64,000 nucleotides of DNA from Campylobacter sputorum subsp. sputorum (GCF_008245005.1 NZ_CP043427.1:310001-374000); one strand, 5' to 3'. Positions 1 through 8,276 are shown, numbered from the stretch's first letter. Notes: a model not told the origin generated them from the sequence alone. Made by a program: numbers and translations.

Positions 1-687
1 ATATAAAAAATTATGCACTATTTTTAAAGGATAATTCTTTTTTTGCATTATAGAATTTGAAACTGCTCTAAGGCTGCCCCCAATTGCTATTAAATTTTGA
101 TTTTTAAAATTTGGCGGTATTTGTGATAATAATGTATCTATAAATTTTTTTGCACCATCTAAATCTTTTTTATCAAAAAATAGCTCTTTTAATCTAACTG
201 TGCCTAAATTTAGCGATATTGTATCAACTACTTTTGAATTTTGTATGAGTGCAAGCTCTGTTGAACCACCTCCTATATCTATAGTTGTTGCTTCTGTAAT
301 ATCATGAAGTAGATTGCTAGATGCAATTCCTCCAAGCCTTGCCTCCGTTTTGCCGTCTATGCATTTTAAATTTAAACCAAATTTTCTTTTTACAATTGAT
401 ATAAATTCATTAGCATTTGGTGCGTCTCTTAAAGCAGATGTTCCTACACAATAAAATTTATTGCATCCATACTCTTTGGCTATTTTTTTAAAGTAATCAA
501 AACCATTTAAAACTTTTTGCATTGCATTTGGCTGTATATAACCGCCATTTTCGTATGCATTTTCGCCAAGTCTTGCTCTTACTTTACTTTCATTTAATAT
601 ATAAAAGCCATATCTACTAGTCCTAGCAAATATGGCCATTCTCATAGAATTAGAACCAAGGTCAATAACGGCGGTTTTTTTTGCCAT
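1..687 (-). CDS. ppx: Ppx/GppA family exopolyphosphatase (C-terminus cut by window edge)
   Basis: Acts on polyphosphate and/or pppGpp in the cytoplasm (family knowledge). The first 229 codons are present and the frame is still open at base 1. ASKHA-fold motifs are visible: phosphate-1-like VIDLGSNSMR at residues 7-16, GTSALRDA at 82-89, and the phosphate-2 motif DIGGGSTE at 137-144. The ATG at 687-685 overlaps the TAA of the upstream ferredoxin gene by one base (TAATG), so the two are translationally coupled. As I recall, C. jejuni has the same ppx-fdxB-cosR order. Exopolyphosphatase versus guanosine pentaphosphatase activity cannot be decided from sequence. Confidence 0.93.
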   Translation of the reverse strand, partial: MAKKTAVIDLGSNSMRMAIFARTSRYGFYILNESKVRARLGENAYENGGYIQPNAMQKVLNGFDYFKKIAKEYGCNKFYCVGTSALRDAPNANEFISIVKRKFGLNLKCIDGKTEARLGGIASSNLLHDITEATTIDIGGGSTELALIQNSKVVDTISLNLGTVRLKELFFDKKDLDGAKKFIDTLLSQIPPNFKNQNLIAIGGSLRAVSNSIMQKKNYPLKIVHNFLY

Positions 688-935
688 TACACTTCACTTG
701 ATTGTTCGTGTTTTAGTCTAAGTTCCTCTGCTGTTTCTATATTGTCAGGATCAAGTATAATGCAATCTGTTGGGCATACAACTATGCAAGCAGGTTCTGC
801 ATAATCCCCAATACATTCACTACACCTATCAGGATCTATGATATAAATAGGACTATCTTCAAAAATAGCGTCATCAGGACACTCTTCCCTACATGCATCG
901 CAACTTATACAATCATTTGTTATCATTAATGCCAT
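687..935 (-). CDS. fdxB: YfhL-type 2[4Fe-4S] ferredoxin
   Basis: 82-residue cytoplasmic electron carrier. Cluster I ligands are C9, C12, C15 and the C19-P pair. Cluster II has the spaced pattern C38-x2-C41-x8-C50-x3-C54-P, which marks the Allochromatium/YfhL ferredoxin subgroup; C58 is next to it. The acidic tail is typical. It lies directly upstream of ppx and shares the TAATG junction. The redox partner is unknown. The symbol follows the C. jejuni gene in the same position. Confidence 0.93.
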   Translation of the reverse strand: MALMITNDCISCDACREECPDDAIFEDSPIYIIDPDRCSECIGDYAEPACIVVCPTDCIILDPDNIETAEELRLKHEQSSEV

Positions 936-1000
936 TTTTTACCTTTAATAAATTTTTTAGTGAGTTTATACAATAATTCTTTTTAAAAGAAGCTAAAATT

Positions 1001-2311
1001 CTATTTATTGCGAGATTTTTGTTTAAATTTTATTGATAATGGTAATAATAGATAAGAAATTGCTCCATCTTTTGTTTCTTTATTTTTTATTCCTATACTA
1101 GCTCCTATTGCTTGAGCTGCATTTAGTGCCAAAAAAAGTCCGAGCCCGGCTCCGGTTTTATTTCCACTTCTAACAAATGGTGCAAATAAATCTTTGTTTT
1201 CATCTATGCCACAACCCTCATCTATAACTTCAACTGTAAATTTGTTATCTTTTGTTATATATGATTTAATCATAATTGTGGATTGTGGCGGTGAAAATTT
1301 AATAGCATTTTGAACAAAATTTTGAATTATATGTAAAAATAGAGTTTGTTGTATCATAATCTCAAGTTTATCTGGTTTTAGATCCGTGGATATTTTTATA
1401 TTTTCTAAATGTGATAAAATTCTAAAACTATTTGTTAGTTCATTTATATAAGATATTATGTCTATTTTTTTAGGTTCTTCGAATTGAGCACCTTCTTGTC
1501 TGCCGATTTCTAGGACAGAATTTATCATAGAATTCATTTTATTTATGGCTTCATTATTGTTTTTTAGGGCTTCTATATATTTTTCGCTATCTCTTTGTTT
1601 TATTAAAGTTACTTCATTTTTAGTTTTCATAACAGCAAGTGGAGTCTTTAATTCATGTGCAACGCCGATAAAAAGTTCTTTTTGGTATTGCAAAAAAGTT
1701 TGAATCCTAGATATCAAATGATTTATGCCACCAATTAACGGAATAAATTCTTGCGGAACATCTTTTGGATCAAATTCTTTCAAATAGCCTTCATTTAAGC
1801 TACTTAATTTATATGATAAGGTTTTAATAGGGAAAAGTAGCATTCTTGAAAGAAATAGTGCATAAAAAAGAACTAACAATATAGATGTCGCATTTACAAC
1901 TATAATGTCAAATAAAACTTGTTTTATTATTTGGTTATATTGCGTTGTTTCTTTTCTTATAAGTATGGTAAAATTTCTTTGTTTGTCTGGAAATACCAAA
2001 GTAAGATAATTCGTATCTTCTCTTAAAACATTTTTAAAAAATGGTTTTTGCACAGATGAGTTTAAATCAACTATTTTTATTTGAGTTGTATGATCTTTTA
2101 AATAACCATTATTTAAATCTGCTTTTTGTAGATCTTCTTTTGATAAATTTTTAAGTGAATTTGCTTCTTGTATGATATTTTGAACAACTGTTTCAAATAT
2201 AGTAATTTTTATATAATGGTAAAGCATAACCGATATTATGGTTATTAAAACAGTTGATGCTAGCACCAACTGTAGTATAAATTTACTTCTTAAGCTTTTT
2301 TTGGAAAACAA
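1001..2311 (-). CDS. Membrane sensor histidine kinase, probable cognate kinase of CosR
   Basis: 436-residue two-component sensor. TM1 is at about 11-34, a periplasmic sensor segment of about 100 residues follows, and TM2 is at about 134-156. A linker leads to the H-box HELKTPLAVMK with phospho-acceptor His219, the N-box around N331-N335, G1 DEGCGI near 364 and G2 GAGLGLF at 387-393, so all catalytic motifs are intact. The ATG lies 22 bases inside the end of cosR, which indicates one operon with translational coupling. The sensor region matches nothing I recognise, so the signal is unknown. C. jejuni CosR is described as an orphan regulator, so this neighbour is notable. Confidence 0.92.
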   Translation of the reverse strand: MFSKKSLRSKFILQLVLASTVLITIISVMLYHYIKITIFETVVQNIIQEANSLKNLSKEDLQKADLNNGYLKDHTTQIKIVDLNSSVQKPFFKNVLREDTNYLTLVFPDKQRNFTILIRKETTQYNQIIKQVLFDIIVVNATSILLVLFYALFLSRMLLFPIKTLSYKLSSLNEGYLKEFDPKDVPQEFIPLIGGINHLISRIQTFLQYQKELFIGVAHELKTPLAVMKTKNEVTLIKQRDSEKYIEALKNNNEAINKMNSMINSVLEIGRQEGAQFEEPKKIDIISYINELTNSFRILSHLENIKISTDLKPDKLEIMIQQTLFLHIIQNFVQNAIKFSPPQSTIMIKSYITKDNKFTVEVIDEGCGIDENKDLFAPFVRSGNKTGAGLGLFLALNAAQAIGASIGIKNKETKDGAISYLLLPLSIKFKQKSRNK

Positions 2312-2961
2312 AATCTATATCCACGTCTTCTAACTGTTTCTATTGTAGATATGTTAAGAGGTTTGTCCATTTTTTGTCTGATTTGATTTATTGCAACTTC
2401 AATAACATTTGGCGTTACAAGTTCCGGTTCTTCCCAAATTGCATCTAAAAGTTGCTCTTTTGAAACGATTTGATCGCTATGTCTTGCAAGGTGTGTTAAA
2501 ACCTCAAAAGGTTTTCCTTTTAGTTCTATTTCTTGCCCTTTATATATGATTTTTTCTTCATCTGGGTCTATTGTTAGTTCATCTATTTTGATTGTATTTG
2601 TGCCACCAAAGCGTAATCTTGCTTCTATTCTGGCAACTAATATATCAAAATCAAATGGTTTTTTTATAAAATCATCCGCACCTATTTTTAGAGCTTTTAT
2701 CTCTGTTTCTTTGTTATCTTTTGCAGATAAAACTATCACGGATGTTCTTGCTGATTTTTGTTTTATGATATCGATTAAATCGATCCCGTCTCCATCTGGA
2801 AGCATTAAATCTGTTAAAACTAAATCATAATTTCTTATGCCTATAAAATATTCAGCATCTTTGAAATTTTCACAACTATCTGTTTGATATCCGAATTCTT
2901 GTAGACCTTCCACTATGGTTTTATTTAGTGTCAACTCATCTTCTACTATTAAGATTCTCAT
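2290..2961 (-). CDS. cosR: OmpR-family response regulator CosR/HsrA
   Basis: 223-residue regulator recognised as the homologue of C. jejuni CosR and H. pylori HsrA (HP1043), an essential regulator of oxidative-stress and metabolic genes in those species. The winged-helix half (about 125-223), with the ending RRRGYRFCFPKK, looks nearly identical to C. jejuni CosR as I remember it. The receiver half differs: it keeps the acidic pair E7/D8, acceptor Asp51 in LTDLMLPDGDG, switch Ser79 and Lys101 before Pro. C. jejuni CosR has Asn at 51. It overlaps the downstream kinase gene by 22 bases. This points to a phosphorylation-competent CosR. Confidence 0.93.
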   Translation of the reverse strand: MRILIVEDELTLNKTIVEGLQEFGYQTDSCENFKDAEYFIGIRNYDLVLTDLMLPDGDGIDLIDIIKQKSARTSVIVLSAKDNKETEIKALKIGADDFIKKPFDFDILVARIEARLRFGGTNTIKIDELTIDPDEEKIIYKGQEIELKGKPFEVLTHLARHSDQIVSKEQLLDAIWEEPELVTPNVIEVAINQIRQKMDKPLNISTIETVRRRGYRFCFPKKA

Positions 2962-3035
2962 AATTTTTATCTCTCTTTCATAATATTTTAAGGAATTGTA
3001 TCAAATATTAAGAAAAAATTCAAGATAGCACAAAA

Positions 3036-3350
3036 TCAATAAACTATTTCATCCATAGCACCTACTTTGCAGTTTTTAAGGGCTTGAGGCTTGATAACCC
3101 TAATCTTAACAGATATTAAATTTGGAAATTTTAATTTAAGTTTTTCAAAAGTTACTTTTATAGACTCTTCTACAAATTCAAATTTACCATTTTTATAAAT
3201 TAGCTCAATTTCTTGCATAACTAACCTATAATCAATAATATCGTCACTTTGATATTCTATATCTAAAGTAATGATTTGCTTGTGCTCTCTTTCAAATTCC
3301 AAACATCCGATAATTGTTTTAAATTCAAAATCTTTTATGATAGTTTTCAT
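3036..3350 (-). CDS. folB: Dihydroneopterin aldolase-like protein (folate pathway)
   Basis: 104 residues. It cleaves 7,8-dihydroneopterin to 6-hydroxymethyl-dihydropterin and glycolaldehyde in folate synthesis (family function). The FolB shape is recognisable: an N-terminal strand (IKDFEFKTIIGCLEFERE), a mid-region YRLVMQEIE helix, and KIRVIKPQAL near the C-terminus. It is slightly shorter than the usual 115-120 residues. The start ATG overlaps the plsY stop as ATGA. The position between plsY and cosR matches C. jejuni as I recall it. Confidence 0.82.
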   Translation of the reverse strand: MKTIIKDFEFKTIIGCLEFEREHKQIITLDIEYQSDDIIDYRLVMQEIELIYKNGKFEFVEESIKVTFEKLKLKFPNLISVKIRVIKPQALKNCKVGAMDEIVY

Positions 3351-3964
3351 ATAACTTTACTCTCTGTTTTGCTTAAAAGTCTTTTTATGTTTGGAATGTG
3401 CTTATAAGTAACGATAAATGCGATTATAAGTATTGGTGCGTGAGTATTAATTCCTGGCATATCATAATGAAAGATAAACGATAGAAGAACCATTGCTAGA
3501 AGTGCACAAAGACTGGCAAGAGATGATATTTTTAGCACTTTTCCTACAAAAAACCAAACAACTAACGCACCGATTAATTCAAGTGGTAAAAAACACGCGA
3601 ACACTCCAGCTCCAGTTGCTATACCTTTTCCACCTTCAAATTTAAGATATGGTGAAAAGCAGTGTCCAAGAACTGCAAATACTCCCATGCTCCATAGTGT
3701 AGTTATGTGTAAATCAAAAATATATTTTCCTATAAGTATAGGGATTATTCCTTTTAAAGCATCAAAAACCACGACTAAAATGGCTGCTTTTTTGGCTTCT
3801 TTAGAGCCGTGTTCTTTTAAAACCCTTAAAACATTTGTAGCACCTATGCTATGGCTACCTTCTTTTCTTATATCTATATTTGTAAATTTTTTACATAAAA
3901 TAAGTCCAAAAGGTATCGCACCTATGAGATACGCAACTAAATACGCAACTAAATTTTCATTCAT
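3347..3964 (-). CDS. plsY: Acyl-phosphate:glycerol-3-phosphate acyltransferase PlsY
   Basis: 205-residue inner-membrane enzyme making lysophosphatidic acid from acyl-phosphate and glycerol-3-phosphate, the first step of phospholipid synthesis. Signature PlsY loops are visible: GAIPFGLI (15-22), GSHSIGATNVLR near 36-47, the glycine-rich FEGGKGIATGAG loop and a late IKHIPN-like segment. It has several membrane helices. Near the N-terminus LVAY occurs twice, encoded by a perfect 12-bp tandem repeat at 3929-3952. It is coupled to folB by a 4-bp overlap. Confidence 0.95.
   Translation of the reverse strand: MNENLVAYLVAYLIGAIPFGLILCKKFTNIDIRKEGSHSIGATNVLRVLKEHGSKEAKKAAILVVVFDALKGIIPILIGKYIFDLHITTLWSMGVFAVLGHCFSPYLKFEGGKGIATGAGVFACFLPLELIGALVVWFFVGKVLKISSLASLCALLAMVLLSFIFHYDMPGINTHAPILIIAFIVTYKHIPNIKRLLSKTESKVI
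3929..3952. repeat. Tandem 12-bp duplication inside plsY
   Basis: The unit ATACGCAACTAA occurs twice head to tail (3929-3940 and 3941-3952). It keeps the plsY frame and adds four residues (LVAY) in the first membrane helix. It looks like replication slippage. Confidence 0.8.
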
Positions 3965-3973
3965 TTTTATCCT

Positions 3974-6259
3974 TTAACTTTTCCATACTAATGTAATTTT
4001 TTCATCAAAAATATCGCTTTTTTTAGGGCTTAATGCAATTTCTTGTATTTGTATATTTTTGATATTATATCTATTTTTTAATTCATTTATCTCATTTTCA
4101 AAATTTGTAACAATCGCATTAAGCTCTTCGTTTATACTTTCTATACTTTGGCTTGCATACTCTACATCTTTTTTTTGATTTAATACACGCCCAGCATTTC
4201 TTGCACCCGTTGCAACTTTTCCCATATTTGTCCTAGATGCAATTTTGCCGCCAAAAATAGCTCCTAATATCGAAGTTCCTATGTTTATTACAGCATTTAT
4301 GCCTTCTGATTTTAGATCATTTTTCTCTTTTTCAAGTTTTATCATAGCTTTTGATAATTTGTCTTCTATTTTGTTTTTCTCTTTTTCAAATTTAGCAGTT
4401 ATCTCATCTGTAGTTTTTTCTAAAATTTCATTACATTTATCTTGTAATCTTATCATAAATTCCTCTTTGCTCTCATTTGGAATTGAAGTTATATCAAGAG
4501 CCGAATAGAGGTAAAGTTTTATGTTTCTATAAAGATATTCTTTAAAATCTTTTTCTTGTGAAATGAAGTTTTTTAAGCTTGATATAAAAGATGGCAAAGA
4601 TGAATACTTTGAATTTTCTTTTGATTCGTTTTGTAAAGCAAGTTGTAAATTTTGCGAAGCATCGTCCCAGTTTATGGAATTTTCTCCATCTAAAAAAAGC
4701 AACATTTGTGTATCTTTGATAATGTCGATATTTTTTTTACTATCAAAAAATCTTATTTTTGCATTTGCCAGCAAATAAGGTTCTAAATTTAAATCCTCTC
4801 CATAGCTGTATTTTTGCGTTATATCCGAAGATAAAAGCGGTTTTGATGAGCTAAAATCTATTTTTTTATGTTCGTTTATCTGCGTTTTATAATTTTGCAT
4901 TAAATTTGAAATTTGTTCTTTGCTAAGCGGTCCTTTAAGATAACTTAAAGCCCATCTTGTGTTTATCACATCAAGTCCATTTGCGTTTATATTTTTTACT
5001 AAAAAATTTCTTTTTGGTAAATTTGAAAGCAAATTTTCTAGCTCGGTTTTGTCTAAATTGCTACCACTAATTCCACTAAGTCCTGATATAACTTTTTGTT
5101 TATCCTGGGCTGTTTGAAGTCTTCCTATAAACCATGTTCCGATATTTGAAAGACCTTTATAATCCAAATCTACAGGGTTTTGCGTAGATAAAACAACTCC
5201 AAGCCCAAATGCACGGGCTTGTTTTAAAAGTGTAAGCATAGGCGTTTTAGATGGTGGATTTGAAGTTGGCGGGAAAAATCCAAAAATCTCATCCATATAC
5301 AAAATAGCCCTAAGCGAGCTTGTGCCCTCGCTTGTTCTCATCCAAGCTATCATTTCGTTTAAAAAAAGTGTAACAAAAAACATTCTTTCGCTATCGCTTA
5401 AATGCGATATGGAAAATATATTGCACCTTGCTTTGCCATCTTTGTTAAAAAACATATTTTTTATATCTAGTTTTTCTCCAACTCTCCACTGCGAAAATGA
5501 CGGACTTGCTATAAGTGAGTTTAATTTCATAGCAAGTTTTAGCCTATCATTTGCTGGGAAAAATGTATCTACACCAAAAACTCCAATTTTTTGAAATGGC
5601 GGATTTGCTATGAATTCTATCAAATTTACAAGGCTGATATCTTTTTTATCTTTAAATTCGTTTAAAAAAATGTTTGATATAAGGACATATTCTCTTGAGC
5701 TGATATCATTTGTATCTATTCCAAGTAGCGATAAAAGCGATGATGTAAGAGATGTTATGTATTCATTTAAGTTTTCTTCATCGCTTAAATTTGGTGCATT
5801 AAAATCATTAAGTAATGATATGGAGATACCATCAGAACTTTTTGGTGTGTAAATTTTAAACTCTGCACTTTCTTTAAAAAGTTTAACTCTATCTAAACTT
5901 TGAAAGCTATTTTCTATGCCTTCTTTCCACTCTTTTGCGGTTTTTGTAGCTAGTTCATCAACACTAAGAGATGCGTTTTGAGCCTCATTTTCATCCATAT
6001 ATGGCAAGAAATCTTCTTTTTTCATATCAGAAAATGCAAGGCATAAATTTGTAAGATCGCCTTTTGGATCTATGATAAAAGTTGGGATATTATCAATGCA
6101 AGCTTCTTCTAAAAGCGTGATTCCAAGACCAGTTTTTCCACTTCCTGTCATACCTATAATCGTAGCGTGAGTTGTTAAGTCTTTATTTTTATACAAATAT
6201 GGCTCACCATCTTTTAGTCCAATATAAAAAAGTTTTAAATTTTCTTGCAAATTTTTCAT
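3974..6259 (-). CDS. HerA/DUF87-DUF853-type ATP-binding protein
   Basis: 761-residue P-loop ATPase of the HerA/FtsK/VirB4 group. Walker A is GMTGSGKT at 36-43, Walker B is ILYMDEIF near 319-326, and a following STQNPVDLDYKGL segment near 359-371 is typical of DUF87/DUF853 proteins. The last third (about 590-740) is rich in Lys/Glu and predicted coiled coil, with a small Gly/Ala-rich hydrophobic patch near 660-690. It starts 9 bases upstream of plsY on the same strand. Proteins of this type are often annotated only as ATP-binding; a DNA-translocase role is possible but unproven. No NurA-like nuclease partner is adjacent. Confidence 0.82.
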   Translation of the reverse strand: MKNLQENLKLFYIGLKDGEPYLYKNKDLTTHATIIGMTGSGKTGLGITLLEEACIDNIPTFIIDPKGDLTNLCLAFSDMKKEDFLPYMDENEAQNASLSVDELATKTAKEWKEGIENSFQSLDRVKLFKESAEFKIYTPKSSDGISISLLNDFNAPNLSDEENLNEYITSLTSSLLSLLGIDTNDISSREYVLISNIFLNEFKDKKDISLVNLIEFIANPPFQKIGVFGVDTFFPANDRLKLAMKLNSLIASPSFSQWRVGEKLDIKNMFFNKDGKARCNIFSISHLSDSERMFFVTLFLNEMIAWMRTSEGTSSLRAILYMDEIFGFFPPTSNPPSKTPMLTLLKQARAFGLGVVLSTQNPVDLDYKGLSNIGTWFIGRLQTAQDKQKVISGLSGISGSNLDKTELENLLSNLPKRNFLVKNINANGLDVINTRWALSYLKGPLSKEQISNLMQNYKTQINEHKKIDFSSSKPLLSSDITQKYSYGEDLNLEPYLLANAKIRFFDSKKNIDIIKDTQMLLFLDGENSINWDDASQNLQLALQNESKENSKYSSLPSFISSLKNFISQEKDFKEYLYRNIKLYLYSALDITSIPNESKEEFMIRLQDKCNEILEKTTDEITAKFEKEKNKIEDKLSKAMIKLEKEKNDLKSEGINAVINIGTSILGAIFGGKIASRTNMGKVATGARNAGRVLNQKKDVEYASQSIESINEELNAIVTNFENEINELKNRYNIKNIQIQEIALSPKKSDIFDEKITLVWKS

Positions 6260-6379
6260 AATAAATTCCCTAAAATATTTTGAATTATTATATCAAGTGA
6301 AATTTATAAAATAAATTAAAAATATAATTTTATAGTTTTTAAATAAGCAAAATTTATAAATAAAAACCTAAAAATGTGA

Positions 6380-7024
6380 TTAGAAATTCTTAACTCTTAT
6401 ATCATAACTTCCTATTACTCTTCCTAAAATTTCAATCTCTTCTAAATTTTTTATCTTTATAGGCTCATATTGAGCATTGTCGCTAATAAGCATTAATGGG
6501 GATTTGCTTATACGCTTTACAAATAATTCATTTTCTTTTCTTATAACATATATCGCACCTTCTATAAAACTTCCATCATTTTGAAAAATGATTTTCTCTC
6601 CTTCGTTTATAGTTGGCATCATAGAGTTGCCTATGCAAGAAATTGCGTATAATTTATCTACATTATAAATTTTAAACATATCTCTTAAATTTTGTTTTTG
6701 AAAAGGTAAAAACTCGCAATCATTGGAATTATCATTTTGTATCTCGCCAAAACCTGCAGAAACTTTCGCATTTGTAAAATAAGGTATATAAATAGTATCT
6801 TCATCGTAGTTATTTTTTTGAGTTAACTCCTCATCTTTTAAAAAATACTCCATACTTACATTATAGAGCTTAGCTATATTTTTAAGTATGTCTAAATTTG
6901 GAACCTGTGTTCCATACTCATAGTTTTGTAATGTTCTGGTGCTGATATTTAGCTGTCTTGATGCATCTTCTTGGCTAAGTCCCGCATCTTTTCTACATAT
7001 ACGAAGTTTTTTACATAATTCCAT
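6380..7024 (-). CDS. XRE/S24 (CI/LexA-type) self-cleaving repressor
   Basis: 214 residues from the chosen start. An N-terminal Cro/CI helix-turn-helix (AGLSQEDASRQLNISTRTL) is followed by a LexA-like C-terminal domain. Visible parts are an Ala-Gly cleavage site (KVSAGFGE), catalytic Ser in GNSMMPT and the general-base Lys in LFVKRIS. A longer frame begins at 7090, but the ATG at 7024 is preceded by AAGGG at a proper distance, while upstream candidates are not. Divergent small genes lie next to it, as at a prophage or element immunity locus. Its operator is probably in 7025-7147. Confidence 0.88.
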   Translation of the reverse strand: MELCKKLRICRKDAGLSQEDASRQLNISTRTLQNYEYGTQVPNLDILKNIAKLYNVSMEYFLKDEELTQKNNYDEDTIYIPYFTNAKVSAGFGEIQNDNSNDCEFLPFQKQNLRDMFKIYNVDKLYAISCIGNSMMPTINEGEKIIFQNDGSFIEGAIYVIRKENELFVKRISKSPLMLISDNAQYEPIKIKNLEEIEILGRVIGSYDIRVKNF

Positions 7025-7147
7025 ATTTAACCCTTGACATAATGAAAATATTTTCATATAATTACACAAATATTTCTTGTATCTTACCATAAGTTTTGCT
7101 AAAAGTAAAGTTTATGTGTATTAATATGCGTAATATTTAATAAATTT

Positions 7148-7165
7148 AAGGAGGATGATATGTAA
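7148..7165 (+). other. Strong Shine-Dalgarno followed by a start-stop mini-ORF
   Basis: A perfect AAGGAGG (7148-7154) is followed after five bases by ATG (7160-7162) and immediately by TAA (7163-7165). The next in-frame ATG is at 7169. Either codon 2 of a small gene mutated to a stop, or this is a regulatory minimal ORF. The ribosome-binding site is one of the strongest in the window. Confidence 0.5.
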
Positions 7166-7168
7166 AGT

Positions 7169-7249
7169 ATGAAAAATATTTCTAAACACACCAACCTCAA
7201 ATATGTAAGAGTGTTTGATTATAGTGTGTTTATGGTTAAAGTTTTATAA
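7169..7249 (+). CDS. Possible 26-residue peptide
   Basis: A short frame opens at the second ATG behind the strong ribosome-binding site at 7148, in frame with the start-stop codon pair at 7160. The product would be a basic peptide with alternating hydrophobic residues. I do not recognise it. It may be the remnant of a gene under control of the divergent repressor. Evidence is limited to the ribosome-binding site and the open frame. Confidence 0.25.
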   Translation: MKNISKHTNLKYVRVFDYSVFMVKVL

Positions 7250-7267
7250 ATATTAAAGGAGAAAAAT

Positions 7268-7390
7268 ATGAAAAAGATCTTTTTTATATTTGTAGTTGCA
7301 TTTGTAATCATTGGTTGCAGTGCTTTAGTAAGTGTTGGCGATAGAAACACAAATACCATAAATCAAACAAATTTAAAGGATAGAAAATGA
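7268..7390 (+). CDS. Small predicted lipoprotein (40 residues)
   Basis: ATG at 7268 follows AAAGGAGAAAAAT. The product has a basic start (MKK), a hydrophobic stretch and a lipobox-like FVIIGC with Cys17, so it is probably a lipid-anchored peptide of about 24 mature residues. The mature part is polar and Asn/Thr-rich. Its TGA overlaps the ATG of the next gene (ATGA at 7387), so translation is likely coupled. It resembles small entry-exclusion or lysis-type lipoproteins only in size; no function is assigned. Confidence 0.55.
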   Translation: MKKIFFIFVVAFVIIGCSALVSVGDRNTNTINQTNLKDRK

Positions 7391-7812
7391 ATAACTTAAC
7401 TTTTGAACAAAAACAAGCAATGGCTTATACTTTTTTAAAGGCATTTTATACAAGAGAAGAGCTTGGATATGATGTAAGCAGATACACATATCAAGATGTG
7501 ACCCAAGAGATTATTGATATAGTTGAAAATATGGGCAATGAAATAATTAAAACAAATAGAATAGTTTAATTTGCTAATTTATTCAAAACGATAGCAGAGG
7601 ATTTAATAAGCAAATATGATTTCATATCTAGTTTGATTATTGTTATTTTTAATGGCGATTTAAAAGCTACTTTAGAATCCATTCTTATATCAGAAAAAAA
7701 TCTTATAGACGAAAGAGAAACTATTAGAAAAAATGTTTTAGCATATAATTTTATGAAGCAAATTTTAAATCGAGAGAAAGGTAATATCGAGTTAGCTTTT
7801 AATGGATTTTAG
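7387..7812 (+). pseudogene. Hypothetical gene interrupted by an in-frame stop
   Basis: The first 60 codons (7387-7566) end at TAA (7567-7569), but the same frame continues without any stop for 80 more codons to TAG at 7810-7812. That part has normal codon composition and contains no usable start codon near its beginning. The combined 140-residue product would be helical and charged (for example ISEKNLIDERETIRKN). The simplest reading is one gene broken by a nonsense mutation; recoding or readthrough is less likely. It is coupled to the upstream lipoprotein gene. No family is recognised. Confidence 0.6.
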
Positions 7813-7819
7813 TTAAAAT

Positions 7820-7844
7820 GCAAAAGAGTTTAAAGCTCTTTTGC
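7820..7844. terminator. Bidirectional hairpin between convergent genes
   Basis: GCAAAAGAG (7820-7828) pairs with CTCTTTTGC (7836-7844) around a 7-base loop. It lies between the broken gene ending at 7812 and the convergent Sel1-like gene ending at 7830, and can serve both strands. Confidence 0.6.
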
Positions 7845-8276
7845 GTAGTTACAACTAAGCTGTAAGCCCAATTTACAAGCTTTTTTATAATAAAATTTTG
7901 CTTTTTTTATATCTTTATTTAAACCATAGTCTCCCATTTTATACGCCAAACCTAATTGCTGACAACTTGTTGGATGATTTAGGTTTTCACAACCTGTTTT
8001 TAAGTATTGTAATGCCTCTATAAATTTATTTTCAAAAACGTAAATAGAATGCAAGTTAAGGCAAGACATACCATTTCCGAGATCGCAACCTTTTTGAAAT
8101 AGTGGTTTTTGCAATTCTCTTCTTTTTATGATATCTTTTTCTTTGCTATCATAAAAAACACCAGCCTCAAGGCAAGCTTTTGCATCGCCATTGTTGCATT
8201 TTGAAATATATTCTTCAAGCTCTTCTCCAAAAGAAAAACAAAAAAATAGTATAAATAAAAATAATTTTTTCAACAT
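7830..8276 (-). CDS. Secreted Sel1-like/Hcp-type cysteine-rich repeat protein
   Basis: 148 residues with a signal peptide (MLKKLFLFILFFCFSFG). Four Cys pairs are spaced about 8 residues apart, each at the end of a Sel1-like helix-turn-helix repeat (KCNNGDAKAC, GCDLGNGMSC, GCENLNHPTSC, ACKLGLQLSC). This is the pattern of Helicobacter Hcp proteins and related Campylobacter Sel1 proteins, in which the pairs form disulfides. It probably acts in the periplasm or is secreted. The binding target is unknown. Confidence 0.85.
   Translation of the reverse strand: MLKKLFLFILFFCFSFGEELEEYISKCNNGDAKACLEAGVFYDSKEKDIIKRRELQKPLFQKGCDLGNGMSCLNLHSIYVFENKFIEALQYLKTGCENLNHPTSCQQLGLAYKMGDYGLNKDIKKAKFYYKKACKLGLQLSCNYAKEL

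Noticed and set aside
7025-7090. 22-residue N-terminal extension of the repressor
   Set aside because: The ATG at 7024 has AAGGG in front and gives the usual helix-turn-helix start.
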